NCBI GenBank assembly: GCA_963781785.1
Contig: CAWAHD010000002.1
Coordinates: 5,022,001-5,086,000, forward strand
Source: CAWAHD01 sp963781785
GTDB lineage: Bacteria; Planctomycetota; Planctomycetia; Isosphaerales; Isosphaeraceae
Direction of reading: 5' to 3'
Length of the DNA stretch: 64,000 nt
Shown here: positions 46,542 to 55,522 of the stretch, piece by piece
How the letters are laid out: each line of letters opens with the position of its first letter
How positions within the stretch are numbered: position 1 is the stretch's first letter
The notes under the pieces: model-generated
Databases searched by the model: none
What the model saw: only the letters and a program-made list of their open reading frames with translations
What the model was told of the DNA's origin: nothing
Translations under genes and position numbers: made by a program

Positions 46542-47831
46542 TCATCGCGCATCGGGCGGGATCGATTCTCCGCGGATGAGGTCTTCAAATGTCTGCCGGG
46601 CACGGATCAAGTAGGGGCGACCGGCAGAGACCAAGATCTCGGGTGCCAGGGGTTTCGAGTTGTAGTTGGAACCCATCACAAACCCATAGGCTCCGGCAAC
46701 CTCCAGTACCAGGAAATCTCCGACCGTCGCGACGGGCAGTTTTCTGGTGCAGACGACACCCCCTTCTTCCAGTGTAAAGATATCGCCCGACTCGCAAAGT
46801 GGACCGCCGACAACAACGTCCTGCTCGCGCCGACTCTCGACCTTGCCACTGGCGGGGACTATGGAAATCGGGTGGTACGAGCCGTACATGCTTGGCCGGA
46901 TCAGATTGTTAAAGCCTGCATCGACCAAATAAAATGTGTTATTGCCGGACTGCTTCACGGCGCGAATCTCGGCGACGAGATATCCACTCTCGGCCACCAG
47001 ATACCTGCCGGGCTCAATTTCCAGACGAACCGCGTGTCCAAACGACTCAGCCAGTTTTCGCCGCACGCCATCCCACAGGGAAAAATACGCCGCCAGATCG
47101 ACGTACGATTCACCGTCTCGATAGGGGACGGGAAGGCCGCCGCCGGCGCTGATCGTCTTGATGCTGCCGCCAACCTCGAGCGCGGCCCGGTGCATCGCCC
47201 CGCAGACCTGCCGCAAATGTTCCAGGTCGGTGCCCGAGCCGATGTGCATGTGCAGCGCCGTGACGTCAAGGCCCTGGCGCTCTGCTCGCCGTAGGCAATC
47301 GCCCAGTTGCTCATGCCAGATTCCGTGTTTGGATTGCTCACCACCCGTATTCGTTTTTCGGCTGTGACCATGGCCAAAGCCGGGATTGAGCCGCAATGTG
47401 ATCTGGCAACCCGAGTCGCCGCTCAGCCGCTCACCCAACTGGTCGATCATGTCCGGCGAGCCGCAATTCACGTGCAGACGATGCTGCGCGATCAGATCGA
47501 GCGTCTCGCGATCAAAGATATCGGCCGTGTAAACGATGGGTGGCGGATCGCCGTGCGCGGAATACCCGGCTGCGAGTGCCCGCCGGATCTCACCGGCGCT
47601 CACCGCATCGACGAGCGCGCCGTTGCGCCGCACGAGGTCGAGAATCGCCAGATTGGAACATGCCTTCTGTGCGAATCGAATCGAGTCAAAGGCCCGCAGG
47701 TCGTTGATCCGCTCGACAATCTTGGCGGCGTCGTAGACGTAGGCCGGCGTTCCAAACTGACGGGCAAGCTCGATCACGGGGACGCCGCCGATCTCGATGC
47801 GGAGCGTGGAAAACTGGACTGGCGCGTGCAT
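46542..47831 (-). CDS. lysA: Diaminopimelate decarboxylase
   Basis: Decarboxylates meso-diaminopimelate to lysine with PLP. 429 residues in the alanine-racemase-like TIM barrel/beta-sandwich fold: catalytic Lys in FAQKACSNLAIL, phosphate loop in ISAGGGLPVPY, HMHIGSGTD, EPGRYLVAESGYLV and the C-terminal active-site GPLCESGD (Cys) and YGFVMGSNYNS. ATG 47831 has GGAAC upstream; the 14 residues before it are not conserved. A decarboxylase for a related substrate (e.g. carboxynorspermidine) is possible, but the GPLCESGD and YGFVMGSNYNS motifs favour LysA. No lysine-pathway neighbour. Confidence 0.9.
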   Translation of the reverse strand: MHAPVQFSTLRIEIGGVPVIELARQFGTPAYVYDAAKIVERINDLRAFDSIRFAQKACSNLAILDLVRRNGALVDAVSAGEIRRALAAGYSAHGDPPPIVYTADIFDRETLDLIAQHRLHVNCGSPDMIDQLGERLSGDSGCQITLRLNPGFGHGHSRKTNTGGEQSKHGIWHEQLGDCLRRAERQGLDVTALHMHIGSGTDLEHLRQVCGAMHRAALEVGGSIKTISAGGGLPVPYRDGESYVDLAAYFSLWDGVRRKLAESFGHAVRLEIEPGRYLVAESGYLVAEIRAVKQSGNNTFYLVDAGFNNLIRPSMYGSYHPISIVPASGKVESRREQDVVVGGPLCESGDIFTLEEGGVVCTRKLPVATVGDFLVLEVAGAYGFVMGSNYNSKPLAPEILVSAGRPYLIRARQTFEDLIRGESIPPDAR

Positions 47832-47938
47832 GAAGCGTTCCGATGTTAGAAGCCAAATGAGAACATCGCTCAATCTTGGCGTAGGTCAGGTCAACTGGCA
47901 AGCCGTGGATTGCCCGGCTCCCAGCGGGCTATCGCTCA

Positions 47939-48733
47939 TTAAAGCACCAACCGCGCGGACTCGCGGTCGAGGTAGAGCTTGGCACCGGGATGACGACGGA
48001 GGGCCGTGGCCGGGCAGGCCTCGCCGATCGGGCCGCGGAGGGTCGTCAGGACCGCGTTCGCCTTGCGCGCGCCCGGGACCACCACCGAGACCACCGGTGC
48101 GGCCAGGAGCGCCGGAATGGTCAGGGTGTACGCGTGCGTTGGCACGTCGCTTGGCCGCTCGAAGCAGTTGTCATTCAACTGCTGGGCTCGACAGGCTGGG
48201 TCGAGCCGCACGACCTTGACGAGAACCGGGTCAAGAAAGTCGGCGACCGGCGGGTCGTTGAATGCCAGATGGCCGTTCTCGCCAATTCCGGCGCACACGA
48301 TGTCGGCCGGCTCGGATCTGAGCTGATTCTCATAAGCCAGGCACGTCTCCAGCGGGCTTCCCGAGTTCTCGCCGGGGATCAGACGCAGCCGCGTCGCGTC
48401 CAGACCCACCAGCCGGAACAGATGCTCCCGAAGATAACGCCGGAACGAAGCGGGGTGGTCGGCGTCGACTCCCAGGTATTCATCCATGTGGAATGCAACC
48501 ACGTTCGTCCAGTCGATCTCCTGGTCGGCGACCAGGCCGGCCAGGAATTCATTCTGGCTGGGCGCCGCCGCGAAGACGACGTTGGTCCGCCCGGATTCTC
48601 TCTGCCGGCGGGCAATGGCCTCGGCAACGCTGTGCGCCGCCGCTCGTCCGGCAAGTGCCCGAGTTTCGTAGACGAATACTTCGAGAGAATCCACCTCAAA
48701 CCGGGCCAACGCCGGCAGCTCCGAGGCGCTCAT
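47939..48733 (-). CDS. nagB: Glucosamine-6-phosphate deaminase
   Basis: Converts glucosamine-6-phosphate to fructose-6-phosphate and ammonia. 264 residues with FHMDEYLGVDADHPASF (D-E-Y), the catalytic-loop GIGENGHLAFNDPP and THAYTLTIPALLAAPVVSVV. ATG 48733 with AGGA upstream; an in-frame GTG/ATG at 48778 would add an unconserved extension. Likely works in amino-sugar catabolism or recycling of murein-like sugars. It lies alone with lysA downstream on the same strand. Confidence 0.9.
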   Translation of the reverse strand: MSASELPALARFEVDSLEVFVYETRALAGRAAAHSVAEAIARRQRESGRTNVVFAAAPSQNEFLAGLVADQEIDWTNVVAFHMDEYLGVDADHPASFRRYLREHLFRLVGLDATRLRLIPGENSGSPLETCLAYENQLRSEPADIVCAGIGENGHLAFNDPPVADFLDPVLVKVVRLDPACRAQQLNDNCFERPSDVPTHAYTLTIPALLAAPVVSVVVPGARKANAVLTTLRGPIGEACPATALRRHPGAKLYLDRESARLVL

Positions 48734-48960
48734 GGTCTGGGTCCTGGTGCGATATGGCTGGCCGATCGTTGCCACCATGAATACGGCTCCGGGGGGTCTT
48801 CGGACGTTTTGGTCCGGAGAACCTTACCCGATTTCCGCGCGAATCCACCAGGGGGCCGAGGTGGGCTGATGCAAACCTGGGGTTAGTCGTCCCGGCGGGA
48901 CGTTCTTGTGGGCGGCGTTTGTGTTGCGCTCGATCGAACGACGGCGCGAGCCACCGATCC

Positions 48961-49095
48961 CTTTCCCCCCCTTGCGAAGGGGGGGCCAGGGGGTGGCGCT
49001 GGGGCCTTGGACATCGACGAACGAAGAGCGCTCGACGGCCTTGTCACTGGCGGCGCCGCGACCCCCCGTAACCCCCCCTTCGCAAGGGGGGGAAA
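48961..49095. repeat. Perfect 24-bp inverted repeat, each arm itself a hairpin
   Basis: TTTCCCCCCCTTGCGAAGGG at ~48,962 reappears in inverted form at 49,072-49,095, with a GGGGGGG end on each arm, separated by ~85 bases. Each arm folds on its own (CCCCCCTTGCGAAGGGGG). This is the form of a REP/BIME-like or small MITE-like element. No target-site duplication was established. Confidence 0.8.
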
Positions 49096-49249
49096 GGAGC
49101 GCATCGAAATCCGGGGGTACGCGCGACTCGCGAAAGGCCGACTCTTCGTCAGCCCAGGGCCAGGGTGTGCCGGCATCGTTCCATTGACGGGTCGGGCACG
49201 TGGAGACCTGTCGGTCGGCCGGCGGGCGGGGTCGGCGGGCCCACGGCCA

Positions 49250-49341
49250 GAGGCCGGGGGGTCGCGCCGAACATGGCGGTCGGTCGGCCGGAGGCCGGGG
49301 AGTCGCGCCCAACAAGCCGGAGGGTCGCGCCCAACAAGCCG
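49250..49341. repeat. GC-rich short tandem units
   Basis: Three imperfect units built from GAGGCCGGGGxGTCGCGCC and CCAACAAGCCG. Confidence 0.65.
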
Positions 49342-49399
49342 TCACTCCGAGATTCACGGCCCACTCACCGCACCCGTTCAGGCGGTTTGCGCAGCAAGG

Positions 49400-49618
49400 T
49401 CAGGTCGCGGCCAACGAGTGCGACCGTGGCTGCCGGGATTGTGGCGAACGAAGCTGCTCGCAGAGCTTCTGACACTCATTGAGATCGCCGATCAAGGCGT
49501 CGGCCAGAAAGACTTGCGTGTCACCGTCGCTGGCCCATTGGAGCTGGTCGTGGCAGCGCGACATGTGCTCGATCAGGTCCTTCATCCACAGCAGGGTGTG
49601 ACGCCGATTTCTCTTCAT
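49400..49618 (-). CDS. Small conserved hypothetical protein
   Basis: 72 residues from ATG 49618, which has AAGGA seven bases upstream. MKRNRRHTLLWMKDLIEHMS, then RCHDQLQWASDGDTQVFLAD and LIGDLNECQKLCEQLR form three amphipathic helices. Two Cys lie in the last helix (C-x-x-x-C spacing) and one near the middle; there is no recognised family. The basic, Ser-rich tail RQPRSHSLAAT looks unstructured. Composition and the ribosome site argue for a real gene. Confidence 0.6.
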   Translation of the reverse strand: MKRNRRHTLLWMKDLIEHMSRCHDQLQWASDGDTQVFLADALIGDLNECQKLCEQLRSPQSRQPRSHSLAAT

Positions 49619-50051
49619 GGGGTGTTCCTTCACCTGAGTCAACGGACACCAGGAAAACATCGTTCCCGCGTGCCACTCATCGGGAGCGGCAGCGACCCTC
49701 AGACGACTCGAACTCGTGAGGCCGTAACGTTCTGTGCATCCCGCCGCGGCCCCGCGATCGACACGCCCTGGGGAAAAGCAAAGCACGTGCCGCGCGCCGC
49801 GCCCTCTGGCTCATCTCTCCCAAACCATTCGGGCCAGCAAACTTGAGAGAAAGAATTTAATCGGCGGATCATTTCTCTCGGACAAAGGGTTGTAAGGTTT
49901 ACATGGATCGCGCGGCGGAAGGTGAGCGGATTGCGCGATCGTGAGCGAATCGCTTCCAGGAACAAACACAGAACCGGCGATCTCGGCCTTCTTTCTTGCC
50001 GGTGCAGGCTTTAGACTGAGACACACACGATCAGTCGGAGGATACCCCGGC
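49619..50051. other. Divergent interval without recognisable gene
   Basis: About 430 bases between the small hypothetical gene and the cytidylate-kinase-like gene. The upstream frame of the latter continues for 37 codons but has no conserved content. Promoters for both should lie here. Confidence 0.4.
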
Positions 50052-50837
50052 ATGGCGACCTGGCAGGCAACGTCGGTGTCAACGACGGAGGGCCGAAACG
50101 AAGGTCCTGGCGGGCCCACGAAGTGGCCCCAAGCTGTGGTGCGCTGGTTCTTCGGCCTGCGCGAAGAGCCACATCCGCCCGAACATGCCTCGAGGCCGAT
50201 AGCCCGGTTCCAGAATATCTGCATCAGCCGAGAGGCGGGCGCGGGGGCGGGAACACTGGCAAAGCTGGTCGGCCAGCGCCTGCGGTGGAAGGTCTACGAT
50301 GACGAGCTGGTCGAGGCGATCGCTCACCGGATGGCACTGCCGATCGACCAGGTCCAGGCACTCGACGAGATGGCCCCGAGCGTGGTTCAGGACTGGCTTC
50401 TGCCGCTGAGGGAAGAGTATTACGCTCCGCAGGAGGCGTACCTCGACCATCTGGCCAAGTTGATCGAGGCCATCGGCCGCGCGGGCGAGTCGATTCTCGT
50501 CGGCCGAGGTGCGGGGTTCATGTTGCCGCGCGACGCCACGCTGTCCCTGCGCGTCGTCGCGCCGCTCAAGGTACGAGCCCAGCGACTGGCCGAACGGATG
50601 GGAGTCTCGTTTCGCACGGCGCGGCGGGCCGCAAAAGACCTTGACCGCCGGCGAGCGCAGTTCGATCGGACCATGCACCGAGCCAACTCGAATGACCCGC
50701 ACAATTTCGACATGGTTCTCGACACGAACAGCCTGGGCCTGGAGATCGCGGCGGAGATCGTGGTTCGAGCCGTCGAGTCGGGACGACCCGCGGAGAGCAT
50801 GGCCGCACAGCCACTGCGCAGTCTGCCCGCGGAATGA
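50052..50837 (+). CDS. Cytidylate kinase-like family protein
   Basis: 261 residues in the Cytidylate_kin-like (CMP/AMP kinase-related) group. After a ~50-residue basic N-terminus, ISREAGAGAGTLAKLVGQRL holds a P-loop-like segment with the family's G-A-G-x-G replacing the usual G-x-x-G-x-G-K-[ST]. YDDELVEAIA, the helical lid and VGRGAGFMLPRDATLSLRVV (strand and R-containing loop) follow. Function is uncharacterised; the weakened P-loop means it may not be a true NMP kinase. ATG 50052 has GGAGG ten bases upstream. Confidence 0.82.
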   Translation: MATWQATSVSTTEGRNEGPGGPTKWPQAVVRWFFGLREEPHPPEHASRPIARFQNICISREAGAGAGTLAKLVGQRLRWKVYDDELVEAIAHRMALPIDQVQALDEMAPSVVQDWLLPLREEYYAPQEAYLDHLAKLIEAIGRAGESILVGRGAGFMLPRDATLSLRVVAPLKVRAQRLAERMGVSFRTARRAAKDLDRRRAQFDRTMHRANSNDPHNFDMVLDTNSLGLEIAAEIVVRAVESGRPAESMAAQPLRSLPAE

Positions 50838-50899
50838 ATGAAGCTCGTCGTTGTCAATAAGCGACTGGCCGACCGAATGCGAGCGCCGGCTGGAAGTCG

Positions 50900-51793
50900 T
50901 TAGTTGTTCGCGACTGCGACAATGGACAGCCCATAACGATTCGCGAGGGCGATGACTTCGGGTTGATCGAGAAGGATCGTCTTGCCTGCCTCGATCGCCA
51001 GGACTTTGGCCCCGGCCTTGTGCAGGTTTTCGATGGTGGTGACGCCGATCGTCGGCACATCGAACCGCATGTCCTGCTGGGGCTTGGCGACCTTGACGAG
51101 AGCCCAGCCGCCCGCGCGGCAGAGCTGGCCGGCACGCTCAATGCAGCGATCGGTGCCCTCGATCGCCTCGACGGCCAGGGCGGCCTGCTCCTTGACGGCG
51201 ACCGACTGACCCACGTCGAGCCGGCCCATTTCCTTGGCCAGATTCCAGCCGAACTGGATGTCCTTCTGTTCGGACAACGTCGGCACACGGCGAGTGAGAA
51301 CTCCCTCTTTCACGAGCAGCTCCGGGCAAAAGTCGAGGGCCGAGGCGAACGTGATTCCATCGCGCTCGAACTCGGCGATGACCGAGAAGAGAAGGCTATC
51401 ATCGCGATTGTCGGGACGCGTGCGGCGATACCACCACTTCAGGGTGCGGAGATCGGGAGTGAGCTGGAGGATCCTCCAGGGCGTGTAGATGACATTCTTG
51501 GTCACCTTGCCCGCCATGACGGCGCGGCGCACGCCCTCGCGGCGGAAAGCTCGGATCATCCGTCCCATCTTGGCGACGCCGACCTGGTGAAACGAGCCGC
51601 AAAGGGTGCGCAGCTCGTCGGATGCCTCGTACTGGATCCCCACGCAAGCGAGCGAGAGACCCTGGCGGCGCGCGGCCTCGGCAAACAAGATCGGAAACCG
51701 GCCGCTTCCCGCGAGCAAGCCGATCGGCTCGTCGCAGCTCACGGGCGACCGCCGGGGGCTCTGGATCGGTCTGTGCACTTCGATCACGGCCAC
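50900..51793 (-). CDS. lpxI: UDP-2,3-diacylglucosamine pyrophosphatase LpxI
   Basis: A 297-residue LpxI (DUF1009) protein: PIGLLAGSGRFPILFAEAAR (N-terminal Rossmann-like loop), GKVTKNVIY, DSLLFSVIAEFERDG, then VAVKEQAALAVEAIEGTDRC (with the conserved Glu-Gly-Thr) and KPQQDMRFDVPTIGV, and AGAKVLAIEAGKTILLD near the end. It hydrolyses UDP-2,3-diacylglucosamine to lipid X in place of LpxH. The start is a GTG with AGGAG nine bases upstream, six bases after the lpxD stop, so the two form an operon. Confidence 0.93.
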   Translation of the reverse strand: MAVIEVHRPIQSPRRSPVSCDEPIGLLAGSGRFPILFAEAARRQGLSLACVGIQYEASDELRTLCGSFHQVGVAKMGRMIRAFRREGVRRAVMAGKVTKNVIYTPWRILQLTPDLRTLKWWYRRTRPDNRDDSLLFSVIAEFERDGITFASALDFCPELLVKEGVLTRRVPTLSEQKDIQFGWNLAKEMGRLDVGQSVAVKEQAALAVEAIEGTDRCIERAGQLCRAGGWALVKVAKPQQDMRFDVPTIGVTTIENLHKAGAKVLAIEAGKTILLDQPEVIALANRYGLSIVAVANN

Positions 51794-51799
51794 TGAAGA

Positions 51800-52933
51800 T
51801 CACTCCTGATTGATCGATTCCTCGAGAGCACTGCCCTTCGCCTCAGGGTCGACGGCCGGATGGGGCGAAACGGCGCCCAGTAGCGCGGTCACCTTGGCAG
51901 TGAGGTCCCGGAGCTGGCGATGCATCTCCGGCAGGCGGGCGATCATCTGGAAGATCCGGCGCTGTTCGCGGACCGGAATGGCCGGCGAACCGAGCACGTT
52001 TTGACCGTCCGGGATATTGCGATGCACGCCGGCCTGGGCACCCACAATAACGTGGTCGCCGATCTGGGTGTTGTCCTTGATCCCGGCCTGGCCTGCCATG
52101 ATGACGTGGTCGCCGGTCGTGCAGCTTCCCGCGATGCCGACCTGTCCGCAGAGGAGGTTGTGGCGGCCGATCTGGTTGTTATGGCCGATCATGACCAGGT
52201 TATCGATCTTGGTCCCCTCGCCGATACGAGTCGTCTCGAAGGTGGCGCGATCGATCGTGCAATTCGAGCCGACCTCGACGTCGTTCTCGACCTGGAGCCG
52301 GCCGGAATGGGGGATCTTGACGTGTCGTCCGTCGGCCTGGCGATAGCCAAAGCCGTCGCCGCCGAGCACGCTGCCAGCGTGAATCTCGACGCGGTCTCCC
52401 AGGATCACACCCTGGTAGAGCACCGCGTTGGGATGGACGACGCAGTCTCGACCGAGCTCGCAGCCATCCCCGATCACGGCACCAGGATGGAGGGTCGTTC
52501 CATTGCCGATCTTGGCTCCTTCCCCGACATAAGCGAACGGATAGATCGCCACGCCGCTGCCGATTGACGCAGTCGGTGCAACGCAGGCCTGGGGATGAAT
52601 GCCGGTCCACCGCGGCCTGGGCTGGCCGATCAAGTGGTTGCGGACCGCCAGGAACGCGGACATGGGGTCGTCGACTTCGATGACCGCGAGGCTCGAGCCC
52701 ACTTCGTTGCGACCAGTCTTGAAGTGCGGGCCGACAATGGCGGCCGACGCGGGGGAGCTGCGCAACAGCTTGAGGAACCGTTCGCTCTCAATGAACGTGA
52801 TGTCTCCCGGGCCCGCCTCGCCGACGGGGCGCGCCGACCGGATCGCGACGGTGCCGTCGCCCACCAGCCGTCCTTGAACCAATTCCGCAAGTTGTTCCAC
52901 CGTTGCGACCACGGGCAATTTCCTTTCTTCCAT
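51800..52933 (-). CDS. lpxD: UDP-3-O-acylglucosamine N-acyltransferase LpxD
   Basis: 377 residues. The N-terminal domain ends FIESERFLKLLRSSPASAAI; a left-handed beta-helix follows with regular hexapeptides (IGSGVAIYPFAYVGEGAKIG) and the catalytic His region VMIGHNNQIGRHNLLCGQVG, where the family's key histidine lies. The C-terminus is a helical tail, MIARLPEMHRQLRDLTAKV. It adds the N-linked acyl chain in lipid A synthesis. The tail is longer than in E. coli (~340 residues). It lies directly upstream of lpxI. Confidence 0.94.
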   Translation of the reverse strand: MEERKLPVVATVEQLAELVQGRLVGDGTVAIRSARPVGEAGPGDITFIESERFLKLLRSSPASAAIVGPHFKTGRNEVGSSLAVIEVDDPMSAFLAVRNHLIGQPRPRWTGIHPQACVAPTASIGSGVAIYPFAYVGEGAKIGNGTTLHPGAVIGDGCELGRDCVVHPNAVLYQGVILGDRVEIHAGSVLGGDGFGYRQADGRHVKIPHSGRLQVENDVEVGSNCTIDRATFETTRIGEGTKIDNLVMIGHNNQIGRHNLLCGQVGIAGSCTTGDHVIMAGQAGIKDNTQIGDHVIVGAQAGVHRNIPDGQNVLGSPAIPVREQRRIFQMIARLPEMHRQLRDLTAKVTALLGAVSPHPAVDPEAKGSALEESINQE

Positions 52934-53215
52934 GAAAGGACGAGACGAGAATCAAGGCGTCGCGGTCGAGGGTGTATTCCGATCAACGGGCGCAGTCAGA
53001 CGGGAATCGACATGGTCCGGAATCTTCGGATCTTCAGAAAGCAGTTCCGGAGTGGCGAATGCTAATCCAAGTCGAGCCCCGGGGCAAGCCGAGTCGTGCG
53101 TTGATCAGCACACATCGAGCGCGGTCACACGTCGGCCGAACAAATCCGGATCTCGAGCCGATTGACGCCGGTCGTCTGCATCTAGTGGTCGATCGACAAA
53201 CTGCACAGGGGGCCT

Positions 53216-53932
53216 TTACTGTCGAATGAACTGGGTGTCGAAGAGGGCCGTCAGAGTCGGTACATGCGGAAAATCGCCCACGATACTCTGCCGGCGATCG
53301 AGCAACAGACCCGCGAGCCCCGCGTCGATCGCTCCCCGAACGTCGTTTTCAAGGTCGTCTCCGACGCACAGCACGCGATTTTCGGGAAGGCCCAGGTGAG
53401 CGCATGCCGCCTGGAAAAACAACGGATGGGGTTTGCGGTAACCGACTTCCGACGAAATCACCAGCGAATTCACCATCGGGCTCAGCTCAGGCAAGCCCTG
53501 TACGACGCCTCTGAGCCGGCGGTCGAAATTCGATCCGATGCACACGGAGATTCCCAGCTTGGTGAGCGACCCGAGCACGGGCGCCGTGTCGGGAAAGCAG
53601 CGCCAGGATTCGTGACAGCCAAAATGAGCCCAGAGCTCGTCGAAGGCACGATCGGGCTCGGGGACCTCGGGAAGGACGCCGGCGACGATCTTCCGCCACC
53701 GACGACGCTCGGTCGCTTCGTTCGTGGAAAGGGCCCCCTGCTCTGCGTGAACGTCGCCATTCTGGAAATGGTGCTGGAATCGATCGCGCAAGACGCCGGT
53801 CTCGAGCCGAACTCCCTGCCGCCGCGCCGCTTCAGCATACGCTTCCGCAACTGACGGCACTGGCTTGATTAAAGTCCCAACAGCGTCGAGGACGATACCA
53901 CGAATGGCATTCTCTCTCAGTCGCAATTCCAT
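53216..53932 (-). CDS. HAD-IA family hydrolase
   Basis: 238 residues from ATG 53932. Motif I is GIVLDAVGTLI (nucleophile Asp; the second Asp of D-x-D is Val, as in HDHD3-like HADs), the cap helix region follows, motif II is ISVCIGSNFD, motif III is GYRKPHPLFF (Lys) and motif IV is CVGDDLENDVRGAIDAG. It is probably a phosphatase of unknown substrate. The replaced second Asp, normally the acid/base, could lower activity or mark a dedicated subgroup. In-frame starts at 53965 and 53989 are less likely. Confidence 0.87.
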   Translation of the reverse strand: MELRLRENAIRGIVLDAVGTLIKPVPSVAEAYAEAARRQGVRLETGVLRDRFQHHFQNGDVHAEQGALSTNEATERRRWRKIVAGVLPEVPEPDRAFDELWAHFGCHESWRCFPDTAPVLGSLTKLGISVCIGSNFDRRLRGVVQGLPELSPMVNSLVISSEVGYRKPHPLFFQAACAHLGLPENRVLCVGDDLENDVRGAIDAGLAGLLLDRRQSIVGDFPHVPTLTALFDTQFIRQ

Positions 53933-54342
53933 AGGCGCTCTCGCGACGTTCCTGAACTTGATCATTTCCCAGCAGCGGATCGGATCCACATTGTCGATTT
54001 GAGAAGCTCCACAAGCACATCAGTCTAGGCAGTATATACCGACATTATCGAAAAGGAAGCCCTGGAAGGCGAAATCCCGCTTGTCTGTTTGGGGGTATCC
54101 GGCTGATTTTCCACGGGGGAGCGACCGATGACCCAGCCTCATTCGCGACAGCGGCCGATTGTCCGTTCCTGTCCCGGGGAATCGATCCCGCCTTCGCACG
54201 TTCATGCGCTTTCGCGGCGTCAGGCACTCGATGCTCAGCAGCGATCGTACCGGGAGAATTCGGCAAGCCGCGAGCTGGTCTCTTATTGTCGGGCAAGATG
54301 TCCGAGCTGAGGAAACGGGTTCCGAGCGGTTCGTAGTGGTTC
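53933..54342. other. Interval without recognisable gene
   Basis: About 410 bases between the HAD gene start and the tsaD stop. Short frames on both strands have no supportable content. Confidence 0.45.
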
Positions 54343-55416
54343 TCAGCGTCCGCGCCCAGGGCGTATCGGTCCGGCTGTGACGTCGACGTCCAGGTTGGCG
54401 ACCTGGCCGGCGGCCAGCTTGGGTAGCGCGATGCCGGCCATTGCGGCGTTGTCGGTACAGAGAGACGGCGGCGGGATGAAGAGCTCGACTCCCTGTTCGG
54501 CGGTCATCTCCGCCAGGCGGTCGCGCAGCCGTGCATTCGCTGCGACACCGCCGCCGACACCCAGCCGCGGCATTTTCGTGCGGCACAGTGCCTGCCGGGT
54601 TTTCGCCACAACGACGTCGACCACGGCTTCCTGAAAGCTGGCGGCCAGGTCGGCGAGCTTCTCCGGGCTGGGGTCCGTGACGGTATGCCGGGCATTCTGG
54701 CCGTGAAGCGCGTACAGGACGGCGGTCTTGAGCCCCGAGAAGCTAAGGAGCAGGCGTTCGTCGTGCAAAAAAGCCCGTGGGAACGCAAACGACGACGGGT
54801 TGCCGCGCCGGGCCAGACGCTCGATCTCCGGGCCTCCGGGGTATGTCAGGCCCAGAAGGCTGGCGACCTTGTCGAACGCTTCGCCGGCTGCATCGTCGGT
54901 TGTGCCCCCCAGATATTCGGACTCGATCGGGCTGTGGCAGGAATACAGGCTCGTGTGGCCTCCGGAGATCACCAGGCCCGTGCAGGGATAGACTTCGCGG
55001 TCGGGAAAAGCGAGCTGGCAGGCGTAGAGATGGCCCTCGAGGTGATCGACGGCAACGAGCGGGATGTCGAGGACCAGCGCCAGGGCTTTGGCGGCGGTCA
55101 GACCGACGACGAGCGCGCCGACCAACCCAGGGCGGGTCGCCACCGCCACCGCGCCCAGGTCGCCGAGCGATACTTCGGCACGGCGCAGCGCTTCGTCGAT
55201 CATCGGCAAGAGCTTTTGCACATGCGCCCGCGAGGCGATCTCGGGAACGACGCCGCCGTACCGCTGGTGCAGCCCGACCTGCGAGGCGACGACGCTCGAT
55301 CGGATCCGCGGCACCCCCAGCCGCGGCGGCCGCGGACCTTCGAGGACCGCGGCTGCCGTCTCGTCGCACGTCGTTTCGATGGCCAGGAGGAGCAGGTCGC
55401 TTGAGTCGCTCTGCAT
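54343..55416 (-). CDS. tsaD: tRNA N6-threonylcarbamoyladenosine transferase TsaD
   Basis: 357 residues, normal size. It transfers threonylcarbamoyl to A37 of ANN-decoding tRNAs. Motifs: AIETTCDETAAAVLEG (phosphate 1), metal-binding HLEGHLYAC (H-x-x-x-H), GLVISGGHTSLY, GEAFDKVASLLGLTYPGGPE, LGVGGGVAANARLRDRL and CTDNAAMAGIA (the metal Asp). Starts at ATG 55416 (MQSDSSDLLLLAIETTCDE). The S41 protease gene lies 106 bases upstream on the same strand. Confidence 0.96.
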   Translation of the reverse strand: MQSDSSDLLLLAIETTCDETAAAVLEGPRPPRLGVPRIRSSVVASQVGLHQRYGGVVPEIASRAHVQKLLPMIDEALRRAEVSLGDLGAVAVATRPGLVGALVVGLTAAKALALVLDIPLVAVDHLEGHLYACQLAFPDREVYPCTGLVISGGHTSLYSCHSPIESEYLGGTTDDAAGEAFDKVASLLGLTYPGGPEIERLARRGNPSSFAFPRAFLHDERLLLSFSGLKTAVLYALHGQNARHTVTDPSPEKLADLAASFQEAVVDVVVAKTRQALCRTKMPRLGVGGGVAANARLRDRLAEMTAEQGVELFIPPPSLCTDNAAMAGIALPKLAAGQVANLDVDVTAGPIRPGRGR

Positions 55417-55522
55417 TCCAAAGAAAACCGGGCGCGAGAGTCTGACAAACGGGCCGGAAATGACTTCCCGGAATCATCCCGGCCAGGGACCACATTGTGG
55501 CGAGCTGTCGCGATCGTGCCGC

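Larger units (their letters stand above)
48734..49399. other. Repeat-rich interval without gene
   Basis: About 665 bases holding the 24-bp inverted repeat (48,961-49,095) and GGCCGGAGG-type tandem units (49,250-49,341). No coding frame is credible. Confidence 0.6.
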
